Below the pieces are notes generated by a model that worked only from the letters and a program-made list of their open reading frames with translations, made no database searches and had not been told where the DNA came from. The translations under genes were made by a program, and so were the position numbers. From positions 1 to 12,320 of the forward strand of contig JAYNHP010000048.1 in the NCBI GenBank assembly GCA_038108155.1: a DNA stretch of 12,320 nucleotides, given 5' to 3'. The stretch comes from MED-G20 sp038108155 (GTDB taxonomy: Bacteria > Bacteroidota > Bacteroidia > Flavobacteriales_D > Parvicellaceae). Below, one piece after another: positions 11,799 through 12,320 of this stretch (position 1 is its first letter; every line of letters starts with the position of its first letter).

Positions 11799-12320
11799 AT
11801 GACACTTCAAGCAATATCAAAAGGATTTGAGTATTACAAAAAATTTGGATTGAATTTTACTATTAAGATTCTTCCATTAATTTTTCTTTTTGGTTTTTTG
11901 GCAAGTGTTGGCTCTTCATCAAGCTTATCGGAAGGAATATCAAGTTTTGATATTTCTTTATTATTGATAAACAATTTTTTAATTTCACCTCTATTAACTA
12001 TCATCGCTATTTTCATAGCCAATGACTTGATTGAGAATCATAATAGAGATGTTTTGGTCTATTACGCTATTTCATGGCAGTTTCTTTTAAAAGTGTTGAT
12101 ACTTTCTTTAATTTCTACCCTTTGCATTGGAATTGGCCTACTTTTATTTGTTGTCCCAGGAATATTAATAGCTGGATTACTTATCTTTGTGAATTACTTT
12201 GCAATCTTAGAGAATAAAACAATACTTGACTCTCTGAATCTTTCTTGGGAGAAATCAAAATTGATCTTTTTTCAATGCATTCTCATGGCAGGCTTTTTTT
12301 GGTTCATTACAATACTAACC
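11799..12320 (+). CDS. Multi-pass membrane protein, YciC/DUF975-like, N-terminal part (cut by window edge)
   Basis: An open frame of 174 codons runs from the ATG at 11799-11801 to the window end without a stop. The translation starts MTLQAISKGFEYYKKFGLNF, and at least four hydrophobic segments follow: about 22-38, 54-74, 97-131 (probably two helices) and 160-174. The pattern VVPGILIAGLLIFVNYFAILENKTILDSLNLSWEKSK is typical of bacterial membrane proteins of the YciC (UPF0259)/DUF975/glycerophosphodiesterase-membrane-domain group. There, a helix with PGI is followed by a conserved polar segment and S-W-x-x-(S/T)-(K/R). Function in that group is poorly defined. No good Shine-Dalgarno precedes the ATG. 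It diverges from the glutaredoxin gene with 21 bases between start codons. Confidence 0.65.
   Translation, partial: MTLQAISKGFEYYKKFGLNFTIKILPLIFLFGFLASVGSSSSLSEGISSFDISLLLINNFLISPLLTIIAIFIANDLIENHNRDVLVYYAISWQFLLKVLILSLISTLCIGIGLLLFVVPGILIAGLLIFVNYFAILENKTILDSLNLSWEKSKLIFFQCILMAGFFWFITILT

Noticed and set aside
11778..11810. Eleven-residue extension of glutaredoxin
   Set aside because: No ribosome site precedes it, it overlaps the divergent gene's start, and glutaredoxins begin at the first strand as with the ATG at 11775-11777.
11834..12022. Minus-strand open frame of 62 codons at the right end
   Set aside because: It is antisense to the better-supported membrane protein frame, which shows regular hydrophobic helices and a family-like pattern.

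Overview
This is an AT-rich (by eye about one third G+C), tightly packed bacterial chromosome segment with very short or overlapping gene junctions. It carries Gram-negative envelope genes: an outer-membrane Wza-type lipoprotein and a Wzc-type tyrosine kinase. The low G+C, compact spacing, haloalkane dehalogenase, oligopeptidase B and AGCS symporter with a long insert fit a streamlined marine gammaproteobacterium such as the SAR86 group. That assignment is inference from gene content, not from a marker gene. No rRNA, tRNA, CRISPR array, insertion sequence, phage gene or attachment site was seen, and there is no gene-free stretch longer than about 100 bases.

Layout. (1) 1-1997: the 5' end of a glutathione S-transferase-like gene and a signal-peptide-bearing haloalkane dehalogenase on the minus strand, with a divergent TetR-family regulator. 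The roughly 90-bp region between dehalogenase and regulator holds a consensus-like sigma70 promoter for the dehalogenase, overlapped by two copies of a 15-bp palindromic operator. This is the clearest regulatory structure in the window. (2) 1994-6775: a probable four-gene minus-strand operon, read from right to left: wzc-like co-polymerase/BY-kinase, wza-like outer-membrane export lipoprotein, a secreted protein of unknown family started at TTG, and a serine-type alpha/beta hydrolase. (3) 6805-8844: a plus-strand oligopeptidase B, diverging from wzc so closely that the best wzc promoter lies inside its first codons. (4) 8828-11777: a minus-strand run of glutaredoxin, AGCS amino acid:cation symporter and an L-2-hydroxyglutarate oxidase-like flavoprotein, joined by a zero-base junction and an 8-base overlap. 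(5) 11799-12320: the start of a divergent multi-pass membrane protein cut by the window edge.

How the genes may work together. The dehalogenase and TetR regulator look like a substrate-inducible hydrolase module, comparable in arrangement to the known dhaR-dhaA pair of Rhodococcus. The wzc-wza pair would form a trans-envelope polysaccharide export path, but no glycosyltransferase, flippase, polymerase or Wzb phosphatase lies in the window. The secreted unknown protein encoded directly after wza is the best candidate here for an undescribed export partner. The symporter, flavoenzyme and oligopeptidase suggest peptide and amino-acid scavenging, though no direct pathway can be read.
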